Shown here piece by piece: positions 52,603 through 62,279 of a stretch of 64,000 bases of DNA. The number at the start of each line of letters is the position of its first letter. Position 1 is the stretch's first letter. The position numbers and the translations under genes were made by a program. The notes below the pieces were generated by a model. That model did not search any database. It worked only from the letters and a program-made list of their open reading frames with translations, and was not told where the DNA came from. The stretch is from JAEVLT01 sp964484065 (GTDB lineage Bacteria > Bacillota > Bacilli > Bacillales > Cytobacillaceae), in the NCBI GenBank assembly GCA_964484065.1, contig CAZAEW010000011.1:11761-75760 (forward strand). The letters run 5' to 3'.

Positions 52603-53232
52603 ATCAAATTATCAAAACGTCAAGAAGAAATTTTAGAAATAGTCAAAAAAAGCGGTCCAATCACGGGCAAACAAATAGCAGATAAACTTTCTCTAACCCG
52701 TGCTGCTTTAAGACCTGATTTAGCTATATTAACCATGGCAGGAAATCTCGATGCGCGCCCGAGGGTAGGCTATTTCTTTAATGAAGATTACGAAATAAAA
52801 CTCCAGGCCAAAAATTTTACCAATCAAAAGGTCGCAGAATACAAAGCACATCCAATTGTCATTCAGAAATCGGCATCTGTTTACGATGCAATCGTTCAGC
52901 TTTTTTTAGAAGATGTCGGTACTCTCTATACGGTAGATGAACAAGGTCATTTAGCAGGTGTCATTTCCCGAAAGGATTTACTCCGCTCTGCATTAGGGAA
53001 CAGGAATCTGAATGATTTACCGGTTAGTGTCATTATGACGAGAATGCCGAATATCGTAATGATTGAACCGGAAAATACACTGTTAGACGCAGCTAAAAAA
53101 ATGATTGAAAATCATATTGACTCTCTTCCCGTTGTAAAAGAAATCGACCGAGACAGCCATCAATATTTGGTGATCGGCCGCATTACAAAAACAACGATTA
53201 CGCGAGCCTATCTTGAAATCACCGAACATTAG
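52603..53232 (+). CDS. ccpN: gluconeogenesis repressor CcpN
   Basis: About 209 residues. Winged helix (LSKRQEEILEIVKKSGPITG, LTRAALRPDLAILTMAG, ARPRVGYF) followed by two CBS domains (about 80-205). Represses gapB and pckA on glucose in B. subtilis and precedes the PSRP gene there too. The start is unusual: AAAGGGGGGG is followed after five bases by ATC (52603), immediately before the conserved KLSKRQ. ATG 52567 and TTG 52582 are in frame but lack ribosome sites. Confidence 0.9.
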   Translation: MKLSKRQEEILEIVKKSGPITGKQIADKLSLTRAALRPDLAILTMAGNLDARPRVGYFFNEDYEIKLQAKNFTNQKVAEYKAHPIVIQKSASVYDAIVQLFLEDVGTLYTVDEQGHLAGVISRKDLLRSALGNRNLNDLPVSVIMTRMPNIVMIEPENTLLDAAKKMIENHIDSLPVVKEIDRDSHQYLVIGRITKTTITRAYLEITEH

Positions 53233-53248
53233 GAGAGTGAGTGCGAAT

Positions 53249-54064
53249 TTGAATCCAAAAGAAGTAGTATATGTCGTTTCTGATTCCGTCGGAGAAACAG
53301 CCGAGTTTGTTGTCAAAGCCGTCGCAACACAATTTAATGGCGGGAATATCGAAATACGGCGGAATTCCTATGTTGAAGAAATTGAAGACATTGAGGATGT
53401 AATTATTCTGGCAAAAAGGAGCCATTCCATCATCGCATACACACTCGTGATCCCATCATTAAAAGCTTACCTGGATCAGCGGGCAAAAGACGAGAATATT
53501 CTGGCTGTTGATTTGCTGCATCCTTTAATGAATGCATTTACGAAAAAATTTCATGTTAATCCGAACCAAAAACCCGGTTTAATGCGGAAACTGGATGAAG
53601 ATTATTTCCGGAAAATTGAAGCGATTGAATTTGCCGTGAAATATGATGATGGCAGAGATCCACGAGGAATCCTCCGTGCCGATATCGTGTTAATTGGAGT
53701 TTCAAGAACATCCAAAACACCATTATCCATGTATTTGGCACATAAGGGCTATAAAGTGGCGAATGTTCCATTAGTTCCGGAAGTTCCTCCGGCTGATGAG
53801 CTGTTTGAAGTTCCAAGACGAAATTGCATTGGTTTAATTATCTCACCTGATAAATTAAATGAAATTCGCAAGGAACGGTTAAAAGCACTCGGTTTGGCCT
53901 CACAGGCACATTATGCAAGCTTCGAACGGATTCTCGAAGAATTAGATTATGCAGAAAAAATCATGAAACGTGTTGGCTGCCCGATCATCGATGTTTCAAA
54001 TAAAGCAGTCGAAGAAACAGCCAGCATGCTTTTAGATATTTTAAAAAAGAGAGAGGAGATCTAA
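53249..54064 (+). CDS. yqfL: pyruvate phosphate dikinase regulatory protein (bifunctional kinase/pyrophosphorylase)
   Basis: About 271 residues, DUF299/PSRP family. Inactivates PPDK by ADP-dependent phosphorylation of a Thr next to the catalytic His and reverses this by Pi-dependent dephosphorylation. VVYVVSDSVGETAEFVVKA at the start and the P-loop IGVSRTSKTPLSMYLA are diagnostic. TTG 53249 is the likeliest start (GAGTGAG seven bases upstream); GTG 53237 is possible. Followed directly by ppdK. Confidence 0.93.
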   Translation: MNPKEVVYVVSDSVGETAEFVVKAVATQFNGGNIEIRRNSYVEEIEDIEDVIILAKRSHSIIAYTLVIPSLKAYLDQRAKDENILAVDLLHPLMNAFTKKFHVNPNQKPGLMRKLDEDYFRKIEAIEFAVKYDDGRDPRGILRADIVLIGVSRTSKTPLSMYLAHKGYKVANVPLVPEVPPADELFEVPRRNCIGLIISPDKLNEIRKERLKALGLASQAHYASFERILEELDYAEKIMKRVGCPIIDVSNKAVEETASMLLDILKKREEI

Positions 54065-54067
54065 ACG

Positions 54068-56734
54068 ATGAATAAATTTGTTTATCTTTTTCATGAAGGA
54101 AATAGTGAAATGAAGGAGCTGCTGGGGGGGAAAGGAGCTAATTTGGCTGAAATGACGCGGATTGGCCTTCCTGTCCCATACGGTTTCACCATTTCCACTC
54201 AAGCATGCAATGATTTTTATGAAGCTGGAAAAAAAATCACTAGTACAGTTGAAAATCAAGTGCTTGAGGCATTGAACAAGTTGGAAGAAAAAATGGATAA
54301 AAAACTTGGCGACCCCGCTAATCCGCTTCTTGTTTCCGTCCGGTCCGGGGCTGCATTCTCGATGCCTGGAATGATGGATACCATCTTGAATCTTGGCATG
54401 AATGACGAAACTGTCGAAGGTGTCGCCCGGTTAACCAATAACCCTCGTTTTGCTTATGATTCTTATCGCCGCTTCATCCAAATGTTTAGTGATGTAGTTT
54501 TAAATGTTGACGTTTATTACTTTGAACAATTGTTAGAAGAATTTCGTGAACAAAAAGGATATACTTCTGACCCTGAACTTTCAGCAGAAGACTGGCAGGA
54601 AGTGATTGCCGGCTATAAAAATATTGTACATAAAAACACCAAAAGCGATTTCCCGCAAAATCCAAAAGATCAGCTCTTCCTTGCCATTAATGCTGTATTT
54701 GATTCATGGAACAATCAGCGGGCCATTGTATACCGCCGCTTAAATAAAATTCCGGATCATCTGGGAACCGCTGTCAATATTCAAAGCATGGTTTTCGGAA
54801 ATATGGGCAATGATTCCGGAACAGGTGTGGCCTTCACTAGAAATCCATCAACCGGAGAATCTGTTTTATATGGGGAGTACCTTATTAACGCACAAGGTGA
54901 AGATGTAGTTGCAGGTATTAGGACTCCGCAGCCAATCGCTACTTTAGAGAAAGAAATGCCTGCTGTTTATAAACAATTTTCGGAAACATGTCACCGCCTT
55001 GAACAGCATTATAAAGATATGCAAGATATTGAATTCACTGTCGAACGCGGTAAACTATATATCCTACAAACTCGTACTGGAAAAAGAACAGCCCAAGCTG
55101 CCATTCAGATTGCTGTTGACATGGTTGAAGAAGGGATTATTGATAAAAACACTGCTTTACTCCGTGTAGATCCGGATCAATTAAACCAGCTGTTACACCG
55201 CCGTATTGATGACTCATTTGTGAGAACCCTTGTAGCAAAAGGATTGCCAGCTTCTCCGGGAGCTGCAACTGGGCAGGTTGTATTTGATGCCGATGAAGCG
55301 GAGCAATTAGCGAATACCGGTAAAAAAGTAATTCTTGTTCGTCCGGAAACAACTCCGGATGATATCCATGGAATTGTTGCCTCTCAGGCTGTTGTTACAA
55401 GCCGGGGAGGGATGACCAGCCACGCTGCCGTTGTTGCCCGCGGAATGGGCAAAGCTTGTATTTGCGGCTGTGAATCACTGAAGATTGATCTAAAAGCTAA
55501 GCAAGTTTCAGCGGGCAATACAATCATTAATTATGGTGACATTATAACAATTGATGGCTCTACAGGAGAAATCATGCTTGGGGAAATTCCAATGATTGAA
55601 CCTCAGCTTTCAAATGAATTTCAGCTTCTGCTGTCATGGGCTGATGAAGTAAGAAAAATTGGGGTTCGGGCCAATGCGGATAACCCAGCAGATGCAAAGA
55701 AAGCTTTTGAGTTTGGAGCAAACGGAATCGGTCTCTGCCGTACAGAGCACATGTTTATGGATATAAAACGGGTTCCGATCGTTCAAAAAATGATCGTTGC
55801 CGATAACATGGAAGACCGTATGGAAGCTCTGGATGAGCTTTTGCCAATGCAGCAAGGCGATTTCGAAGGTATTTTTGAAGCGATGCAGGGAAATCCTGTC
55901 ACCATTCGCTTACTGGACCCGCCACTCCATGAATTTTTACCAGACAAAGAGGAGCTTATCGTGGAAGTAACGAAGCTTCAGATTACGGATCCAAAATCAG
56001 AAGAACTAAAAGAAAAAGAACAGCTTCTTAAAAAGGTGCGCCTGCTAGACGAATTCAACCCAATGTTAGGACTTCGCGGCTGCCGGCTTGGCATGATTCA
56101 TCCGGAAATCTATGAAATGCAGGCAAAAGCGATCTTCTATGCTGCATCCAAATTAGCCGATAAAGGAATTCAAGTAAATCCGGAAATTATGATTCCGCTC
56201 GTAGGGCATGTTAATGAATTAAAGAAAATGCGTCAATTGGTGATTGACTCCGCTTTATTAGTAAAAGAAGAAACTGGTAAAGATTTCAATTATACAATCG
56301 GCACAATGATCGAAATCCCGCGGGCTGCATTAACAGCAGACCAAATTGCGGCAGAAGCAGATTTCTTCTCATTTGGTACAAATGACTTAACGCAAACAAC
56401 TTTTGGTTTTAGCCGGGATGACGCGGAAGGAAAGTTTTTGCAATCCTATATTGAAGAAAAGGTTCTTCCTGAAAATCCATTTGCTGTATTAGATCAAGAG
56501 GGTGTAGGAAAACTTGTTGAAATGGGCGTCAAGCTTGGGAGAACAACGAAACCTAACCTAAAAACAGGAATCTGCGGAGAACATGGCGGAGAGAAGAGTT
56601 CAATTGAATTCTGCTACAAAACTGGGCTAAACTATGTTAGCTGTTCACCTTACCGGGTTCCGCTGGCACGCCTTGCCGCAGCTCAAGCAACCATTCGAAA
56701 CGAAAAGAATGATGCCGTTTATACAACTGCATAA
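54068..56734 (+). CDS. ppdK: pyruvate, phosphate dikinase
   Basis: 888 residues, full length. Interconverts pyruvate + ATP + Pi with PEP + AMP + PPi. N-terminal ATP-grasp (GGKGANLAEM, SVRSGAAFSMPGMMDT), central phosphohistidine domain with Thr450 and His452 in GGMTSHAAVVARGMGK, and C-terminal PEP/pyruvate barrel (GLCRTEHMF, FGTNDLTQTTFG, GICGEHGG). Thr450 is the expected site of PSRP control. ATG after GGAGATCTAAACG, three bases past the PSRP stop. Confidence 0.97.
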   Translation: MNKFVYLFHEGNSEMKELLGGKGANLAEMTRIGLPVPYGFTISTQACNDFYEAGKKITSTVENQVLEALNKLEEKMDKKLGDPANPLLVSVRSGAAFSMPGMMDTILNLGMNDETVEGVARLTNNPRFAYDSYRRFIQMFSDVVLNVDVYYFEQLLEEFREQKGYTSDPELSAEDWQEVIAGYKNIVHKNTKSDFPQNPKDQLFLAINAVFDSWNNQRAIVYRRLNKIPDHLGTAVNIQSMVFGNMGNDSGTGVAFTRNPSTGESVLYGEYLINAQGEDVVAGIRTPQPIATLEKEMPAVYKQFSETCHRLEQHYKDMQDIEFTVERGKLYILQTRTGKRTAQAAIQIAVDMVEEGIIDKNTALLRVDPDQLNQLLHRRIDDSFVRTLVAKGLPASPGAATGQVVFDADEAEQLANTGKKVILVRPETTPDDIHGIVASQAVVTSRGGMTSHAAVVARGMGKACICGCESLKIDLKAKQVSAGNTIINYGDIITIDGSTGEIMLGEIPMIEPQLSNEFQLLLSWADEVRKIGVRANADNPADAKKAFEFGANGIGLCRTEHMFMDIKRVPIVQKMIVADNMEDRMEALDELLPMQQGDFEGIFEAMQGNPVTIRLLDPPLHEFLPDKEELIVEVTKLQITDPKSEELKEKEQLLKKVRLLDEFNPMLGLRGCRLGMIHPEIYEMQAKAIFYAASKLADKGIQVNPEIMIPLVGHVNELKKMRQLVIDSALLVKEETGKDFNYTIGTMIEIPRAALTADQIAAEADFFSFGTNDLTQTTFGFSRDDAEGKFLQSYIEEKVLPENPFAVLDQEGVGKLVEMGVKLGRTTKPNLKTGICGEHGGEKSSIEFCYKTGLNYVSCSPYRVPLARLAAAQATIRNEKNDAVYTTA

Positions 56735-56836
56735 GGGAAGATATGAAGGTGGTACTCAGGTGCCATCTTCTTTTTTGGGATTTTGCAGACTTTTTAAGCC
56801 TATACTAAAAATAAACACGTTGAAAGGAGATTGTGT

Positions 56837-57028
56837 ATGGGCGCAATTGAAAGGAGCGGCTATCGGTTTGTACCTGAATTTAGCGTTATCAAGCAAAATG
56901 GAGCCATCCATGTGTATCATCAAGATGATTTTATTGAAGAAATTCAATTTAAGTTCTCGGGAAAATTTCCTGAACTCGATAAGATTGAAGAAATAGTAGA
57001 TGATTATTGTAATAAACATAACATTTAA
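56837..57028 (+). CDS. small conserved Bacillaceae protein
   Basis: 63 residues from ATG 56837 after AGGAGATTGTGT. MGAIERSGYRFVPEFSVIKQ is followed by NGAIHVYHQDDFIEEIQFKF and an acidic end DKIEEIVDDYC. Likely a small alpha/beta domain. I recognise it as a recurrent short Bacillus protein but know no function. Confidence 0.75.
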   Translation: MGAIERSGYRFVPEFSVIKQNGAIHVYHQDDFIEEIQFKFSGKFPELDKIEEIVDDYCNKHNI

Positions 57029-57133
57029 TCAGAACGTTAGTTCTAATTATGGAATAGTGTTATACTAATTTTATCATCAATTAAGATTCAAATGAGTGGA
57101 TCAGCGCACTCCGGAGCAAAGGAGGGAGTTTGG

Positions 57134-59689
57134 ATGTACAAATTAAACATCATATATCCAGAAGCAGTTGAACATACAAAACGTAAAGTCTTGGAAGACC
57201 TCTACAGTTATTTTGAAACGAAAGATACAATACCCTCTTTTGAACAATATCTGAAGGAACGAGAACATTATCTTGATCAAATCTGGCTGAATATATGGCT
57301 TAATAAAGTCACGAATAGTGTACCAAGAAGTGAAAAAAAGTTATTTCTTAGCCAAAAAGATTTTGTCGTTGAAGGTGTTGATCGAAAACTGATCAACCAG
57401 CTGTTTCGAAATGAAATGAGATCCTATCAGCCTTTTGCAGCCAAAGAGTGGATAATTGAAACAATGGGAAAAAACAGGCTGGAATGGGAGAAACGTTACT
57501 GCCATGCGCGTGCGGATTTTCTGAAACGCGAAGAACAAGCAAGGTTAATAGAACAAAGAGATCGAATGAAGATCTATATTCATGATGAAGCAGTATCGAT
57601 TATCAAGAAAAAAAGCGAGGAAATCTATTTATCCATACGGTATACCGTTGCGAAGCAGCTGGCGCGCGATTTTAAGAATAGAACCAAGTATAAAAGAATC
57701 GACCCTTTTGCATTAGAAGAAAAACTGGTTTCCGAAGGAAAATTCCTTCCATCTTCTTATACAACCATTTCAACTTTTTTTGATGAATTTACAGGTGAAA
57801 TTCACCAAATATTTGATTACGGCCGCAGCATTTATGAATATGAAACATTTTACTACATGTACGAACGGTTGATTTTCGATTGCTTGTCAGAAATTCTTAC
57901 TGAACTTGTCCTTGAACAGCTTTCATCTAAATTCAAACATCAAATCCAAGAAAATATAAAAGAAGAATTAACTGAGGAATTCATATGGGAGTGTATAGAA
58001 GATACAGTTTATGATTTGGAAGAGAAAATTTTTGAGGAAATTCAAAATGAATACATTTCACATCTGCTTCACCTGGAAGGCTTATCCTATGATTTCTTGC
58101 AGCACAAGAAAGTATACGAACAAGATCTTTTCGATCGTGAAAGATTAAAAGCGGAAGAATTGGCGGAGCTAAAGCGAAAAAAAGAAGCAGAGGAGAGAAT
58201 GATGGACGACATTTTCGGTTCAGCATACAGTCCATCTCTCGAACGGCCAATTCATTATATTCTCCATATTGGTGAAACAAATACAGGAAAAACTCATCAT
58301 GCACTTGAAAGGATGAAAACGGCAGAAAGCGGACTCTATTTAGCCCCGCTTCGTCTCTTAGCACTGGAAGTATACGATAAACTAAATGCTGAAGGAACGC
58401 CTTGTTCTTTAAAAACAGGAGAGGAAGAAAAAATAATTCCAGGGGCAAGGCACACATCTTGTACGGTTGAAATGTTTCATGAAAAAGAATTTTACGATTG
58501 TCTTGTCATTGATGAAGCGCAAATGATCACAGATAAAGACCGTGGATTTTCTTGGTATAAGGCCATTACAAAAGCAAATGCAAAAGAAGTGCATATTATC
58601 GGCAGCAAAAATTCAAAAAAGATGCTTCTTGAACTTTTGGATGAGTCAAATATCGAAATTCATGAATATAGAAGAGAAACTCCACTTGAAATTGAAACAA
58701 AGGAGTTTAAAATCAACCAGATCGGCAAAGGGGATGCCCTTATTTGCTTTTCAAGAAGGCGTGTCCTGGAAACTGCTTCAAAACTGCAGAACGATGGACA
58801 TTCCGTCAGTATTATTTATGGGAGCATGCCGCCAGAGACTAGGAAAAAGCAAATATACCGATTTAACAGAGGGGAAACAAACGTCATTGTTTCAACTGAC
58901 GCCATTGGGATGGGGTTAAATCTTCCGATACGCCGAATTGTTTTTTTAGAGAACGAAAAATTTGATGGGTCGAGAAGACGGAAGCTTACCTCACAAGAAG
59001 TAAAGCAAATTGCTGGCCGTGCCGGACGTAAAGGAATATATAATGTAGGGAAGGTAGCCTTTACGAAAGAGATAAAAGTTATGAGCAGACTTCTTGTCCA
59101 AGAGGATGAACCTGTTCATACATTCGCTATTGCTCCAACAAGTTTAGTTTTTGAACGTTTTCAACACTACTATCATGATTTAGGAACTTTCTTTGATCTT
59201 TGGGAAAAATTTAAAAACCCGAAAGGTACGAAAAAGGCATCTTTAGCAGATGAAAGAATGCTCTATGAACTTATACGAGATACTGAGGTAGAAGCTCGTT
59301 TATCATTAATGGATCTATATGGTTTTTTGCACTTACCTTTTTCGACAAAAGAACAAAAGCTTATATCTCAATGGGAACAAACCATATTTTCCATCATTTA
59401 TAGAGGTGCGCTGCCCGAGCCTATCATAAAAAAACAAAATTTAGAAGAGCTGGAATTTACCTATAAATCAATTGGACTGCACCTTTTATTTTTGTATCGG
59501 CTTGGACATCGTACAGAGGCTCTCTATTGGGAGCGAGTCAGGGAAGAAATAAGTGATTTGGTTCATGAGCGGCTTAAAACCGACATTAAAAAGTTTATTA
59601 AAAAATGTAAGATCTGCAGAAAGAATTTACCGTGGGATAGTGAATTCCAAATTTGCGATGCTTGTCATGCTGCTCGTAATTGGAAATGA
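57134..59689 (+). CDS. SUV3-like DExH-box helicase with N-terminal extension and C-terminal zinc motif
   Basis: 851 residues from ATG 57134, seven bases after AAAGGAGGG. An N-terminal region of about 375 residues is helical and charged, without a recognised fold. The helicase core begins with Walker A GETNTGKTHHAL (Gly380), then APLRLLALEVYDKL, TGEEE, SCTVEMF, CLVIDEAQM, IIYGSMPPETR, VSTDAIGMGLNLPI and IAGRAGRKG. This order and wording match SUV3 more than ordinary SF2 DNA helicases. The C-terminus has C-x2-C and C-x2-C pairs (CKIC, CDAC) for a zinc ribbon. Probably acts on RNA; no experimental anchor in this sequence. Confidence 0.85.
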   Translation: MYKLNIIYPEAVEHTKRKVLEDLYSYFETKDTIPSFEQYLKEREHYLDQIWLNIWLNKVTNSVPRSEKKLFLSQKDFVVEGVDRKLINQLFRNEMRSYQPFAAKEWIIETMGKNRLEWEKRYCHARADFLKREEQARLIEQRDRMKIYIHDEAVSIIKKKSEEIYLSIRYTVAKQLARDFKNRTKYKRIDPFALEEKLVSEGKFLPSSYTTISTFFDEFTGEIHQIFDYGRSIYEYETFYYMYERLIFDCLSEILTELVLEQLSSKFKHQIQENIKEELTEEFIWECIEDTVYDLEEKIFEEIQNEYISHLLHLEGLSYDFLQHKKVYEQDLFDRERLKAEELAELKRKKEAEERMMDDIFGSAYSPSLERPIHYILHIGETNTGKTHHALERMKTAESGLYLAPLRLLALEVYDKLNAEGTPCSLKTGEEEKIIPGARHTSCTVEMFHEKEFYDCLVIDEAQMITDKDRGFSWYKAITKANAKEVHIIGSKNSKKMLLELLDESNIEIHEYRRETPLEIETKEFKINQIGKGDALICFSRRRVLETASKLQNDGHSVSIIYGSMPPETRKKQIYRFNRGETNVIVSTDAIGMGLNLPIRRIVFLENEKFDGSRRRKLTSQEVKQIAGRAGRKGIYNVGKVAFTKEIKVMSRLLVQEDEPVHTFAIAPTSLVFERFQHYYHDLGTFFDLWEKFKNPKGTKKASLADERMLYELIRDTEVEARLSLMDLYGFLHLPFSTKEQKLISQWEQTIFSIIYRGALPEPIIKKQNLEELEFTYKSIGLHLLFLYRLGHRTEALYWERVREEISDLVHERLKTDIKKFIKKCKICRKNLPWDSEFQICDACHAARNWK

Positions 59690-59712
59690 TTTATTTTAAA
59701 GAATAGTAAAAA

Positions 59713-59748
59713 GGACTGTTGCTTTCGGTGGGGCATCAGTCATTTTTT
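59713..59748 (+). terminator. terminator of the helicase gene
   Basis: GACTG-TGC / GCA-CAGTC interrupted stem followed by ATTTTTT. Confidence 0.6.
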
Positions 59749-59782
59749 ACCTAAACTATAACTTTATAGGGATATCCGACAA

Positions 59783-59889
59783 ATGTTGATTTTAACTAAA
59801 TACGATAATCAGGTAGTACAAGTTTCCATTTTGTGCATATAGATAGCATTAAGAAATATTCAAAATTAGATAAAAGAGGGCAAAAGTAA
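59783..59889 (+). pseudogene. possible remnant of a CotB/DUF2642-like gene
   Basis: Plus-strand frame 1 reads LILTKYDNQVVQVS and, after a frame change, another frame reads FHFVHIDSIKKYSKLDKRGQ and stops at 59887. FVHIDSIK resembles the strand that closes each CotB-type repeat domain (NIHHIKSIS in cotB here). No start or upstream body remains. Low certainty; a chance match is possible. Confidence 0.25.
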
Positions 59890-59900
59890 AATAGTCCGCT

Positions 59901-60575
59901 CTAAGGCAGGTGAACGGACTTGATGTGCGGTACCTTCCAGAATACACTTTCTCCACTTGCAACGACGAGTTCGATAATATTATCCTGTACTTGTTTAAGC
60001 AATCCAATCTTTAATGGATGATCGCCTACGTCAAAAACTACTAAATTCCCTTCCATTTTCTTTAACTGTTCTTCAATTGAGCGCTGCAGAGTAATGTTAA
60101 CGGGTTTTACCGGCAGCTCTTTATTATCTAATGTATACGGTGTGATATTTGATTGATAAGGAGTGAGCCATTTAAGATGATTTAAGGTGATGAGAACGGT
60201 TTTGTATACAGGGGAATAAAAAACAAAATAATCATTCAGAACATTTGTCACATAGCCGCTAATTGATTTATCTCCAGTGACCAAAACCTCAACAAATCTT
60301 CCTTTGGCATTCATTAAAGTCTTCCGGTAGGAAATGACACCTTGCTCCTCATTTATCGGTGATACCACTGGGCCATCCGAAGTTTCAAGCTCAATCATGG
60401 TATTCACCCTAATATTATGAACGTGTAAAAAAGGGATATAAAAATAACTTTTTCCATTAAAGAGGACAAGAATATCTTGGCCTATATCAACCAGTATTCC
60501 CTGAAAGATCGTTTTTCCGGAAACTTCAAGTTCTACTTTTTGCCCTATTAGTTTTTTTATGTTTTTCAATTTCAT
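59901..60575 (-). CDS. CotB-like spore coat protein without repeats
   Basis: 224 residues from ATG 60575, directly after AAGGAGATT. Three Sm-like beta segments recur: LIGQKVELEVSGKTIFQGIL, GRFVEVLVTGDKSISGYVTN and LVVFDVGDHPLKIGLLKQV, each ending in a strand such as IPFLHVHNI or VPHIKSV. The same domain type forms the body of CotB next door (VGKVVQVYKGGPESKVGKL). It lacks the Ser/Lys/Arg tail of CotB. Probably a coat or outer-layer structural protein. Confidence 0.7.
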   Translation of the reverse strand: MKLKNIKKLIGQKVELEVSGKTIFQGILVDIGQDILVLFNGKSYFYIPFLHVHNIRVNTMIELETSDGPVVSPINEEQGVISYRKTLMNAKGRFVEVLVTGDKSISGYVTNVLNDYFVFYSPVYKTVLITLNHLKWLTPYQSNITPYTLDNKELPVKPVNITLQRSIEEQLKKMEGNLVVFDVGDHPLKIGLLKQVQDNIIELVVASGESVFWKVPHIKSVHLP

Positions 60576-60678
60576 AATCTCCTTTACATCCAGGGTGCAC
60601 CTTGTTCTCAGCACACCCCGGACAAAATTTTTCATTAGGGCAGAGATGTGTTCTTATTCAAACCCTTACATCAAGAGA

Positions 60679-62165
60679 CTATCTTTTTTGACGATTATTC
60701 CCGGAATATTTCCGCTTATTTGAGCTGCGTTTATTTGAACTGCGCTTGTTGCTGGAGCTTCGTTTATTTGAGCTGCGCTTGTTACTGGAACTCCGTTTGT
60801 TTGAACTGCGTCTGTTACTGGAACTCCGTTTGTTTGAACTGCGCTTGTTACTAGAGCTTCGTTTGTTTGAACTGCGCTTGTTGCTGGAGCTTCGTTTGTT
60901 TGAACTGCGTTTGTTGCTGGAGCTCCGTTTATTTGAGCTGCGCTTATTGCTGGAGCTTCGTTTATTTGAACTGCGTTTGTTGCTGGAGCTCCGTTTATTT
61001 GAACTGCGCTTGTTGCTGGAGCTCCGTTTATNNNNNNNNNNNNNNNNNNNNNNNNNNNNNNNNNNNNNNNNNNNNNNNNNNNNNNNNNNNNNNNNNNNNN
61101 NNNNNNNNNNNNNNNNNNNNNNNNNNNNNNNTTATTTGAACTGCGCTTGTTGCTGGAGCTCCGTTTATTTGAACTGCGCTTGTTGCTGGAGCTCCGTTTA
61201 TTTGAACTGCGCTTGTTGCCTGAACTGCTGCTTGAGCTGGATTCTTCGCTGCTTTCATCATTGCCATTTGAATTTTCTTGTTTTTGGGAGTTGTTCTTTT
61301 TAAATGCTCCCTTAGGCCCGACGCTAATACTTTTAATATGGTAAGGATTAATCCTTAATACTTCGTCATCATTAACAATTGTATAATGCCCCTCATTACC
61401 TTGTACAACTAGGACACCTTCAATTGCTTCCGGTCCACCGCGGTTAATAGCAACCCATTTATGGCTCATTTGGCTGAACAGCTGATGAAAATCATCCGCT
61501 TTAATAAAATCAGTAACAGTCAGTACTTGTTCACCTTGTTTATTATTTTGTTTCGTTTCACTGATGCTTTTAATATGGTGAATATTAAAGAAGACAACAC
61601 CATCATCATTGGTCATTAAGGTCATATAGTTTCCAGAAATATCAAGAAGATTTCCGGCCTTTGATTCAGGGCCGCCTTGATTGATTCTAACATTTTTTCC
61701 AACAAGATTTTCCACTAGGTTAAAGAAGTCATTTCCTTTACGGAAAGGCACCTCATATTCCTGATCGAACGATAATCGAAGAATTGAGTTTTCCTTAGTA
61801 TTTTCGCTAACACTTTGTAAGTGCTCCGTACGGTAATAGATTATATTTTGTTGATTTTCGTTATTGCCTTCATTTTCATTATTTTCATTTTTGTTATCGT
61901 TGTTGTTACCATTATTATTTTTTACTACTAATAGAGTGATATAATCTGATTGCACATCTAAAAGCTTACCAACTTTTGATTCAGGACCGCCTTTATAGAC
62001 CTGCACCACTTTTCCAACTAATTGCTGAAGAAATGCATGATATGGGTCTAACCGAGATGAAGACTCCAGACTGGATGATGACTCTAATTTGGACGTGGAC
62101 TCTAATTTAGAAGATGATTCAAGTTTGGACGGGGATTCAAAGCCTTCGTTATTTTCAAACGTCAT
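60679..62165 (-). CDS. cotB: spore coat protein CotB, with assembly gap in the repeat tail
   Basis: ATG 62165, eight bases after AAGGAGG. Three CotB domains: VYKGGPESKVGKLLDVQSDY, then INQGGPESKAGNLLDISGNY with FFNIHHIKSIS, then INRGGPEAIEGVLVVQGNEG with INPYHIKSISVGPKG; these match B. subtilis CotB closely. An Asn-rich insert and a Ser-rich linker precede a tail of 11-residue repeats (SSNKRSSSNKR, 33 bp each), ending KYSGNNRQKR and a TAG at 60679-60681. The 100-N gap (61032-61131) shifts the frame; downstream the true reading is NKRSS, not an Ala/Pro-rich sequence. The tail is a likely CotH phosphorylation target. Confidence 0.93.
61032..61131. other. assembly gap of 100 N in the cotB repeats
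   Basis: Exactly 100 N flanked by the same 33-bp repeat on both sides. Repeat phase requires a true length of 29 bases plus a multiple of 33 (or a 4-base overlap, no missing unit), which also restores the cotB frame. Confidence 0.95.
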
Positions 62166-62279
62166 TCCATTTTCCTCCTTGTCGTATATCCGTAGGGGAT
62201 ATTTATACACCATATATACGTCGCCTAATCTTTATATGCTTGAAGAAAGAGCCTATTCTTTTAAAATATCAACTTCAGC

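Noticed and set aside
60679..61240. CRISPR array suggested by regular 33-bp repeats
   Set aside because: Repeats are contiguous without unique spacers, and translate in frame as the CotB tail; no cas genes are nearby.
60746..61344. Plus-strand reading frames rich in Leu/Glu/Phe or Cys/Trp across the cotB repeats
   Set aside because: They are antisense images of the 33-bp cotB repeat, have no ribosome sites, and cross the N gap. The minus frame matches CotB.
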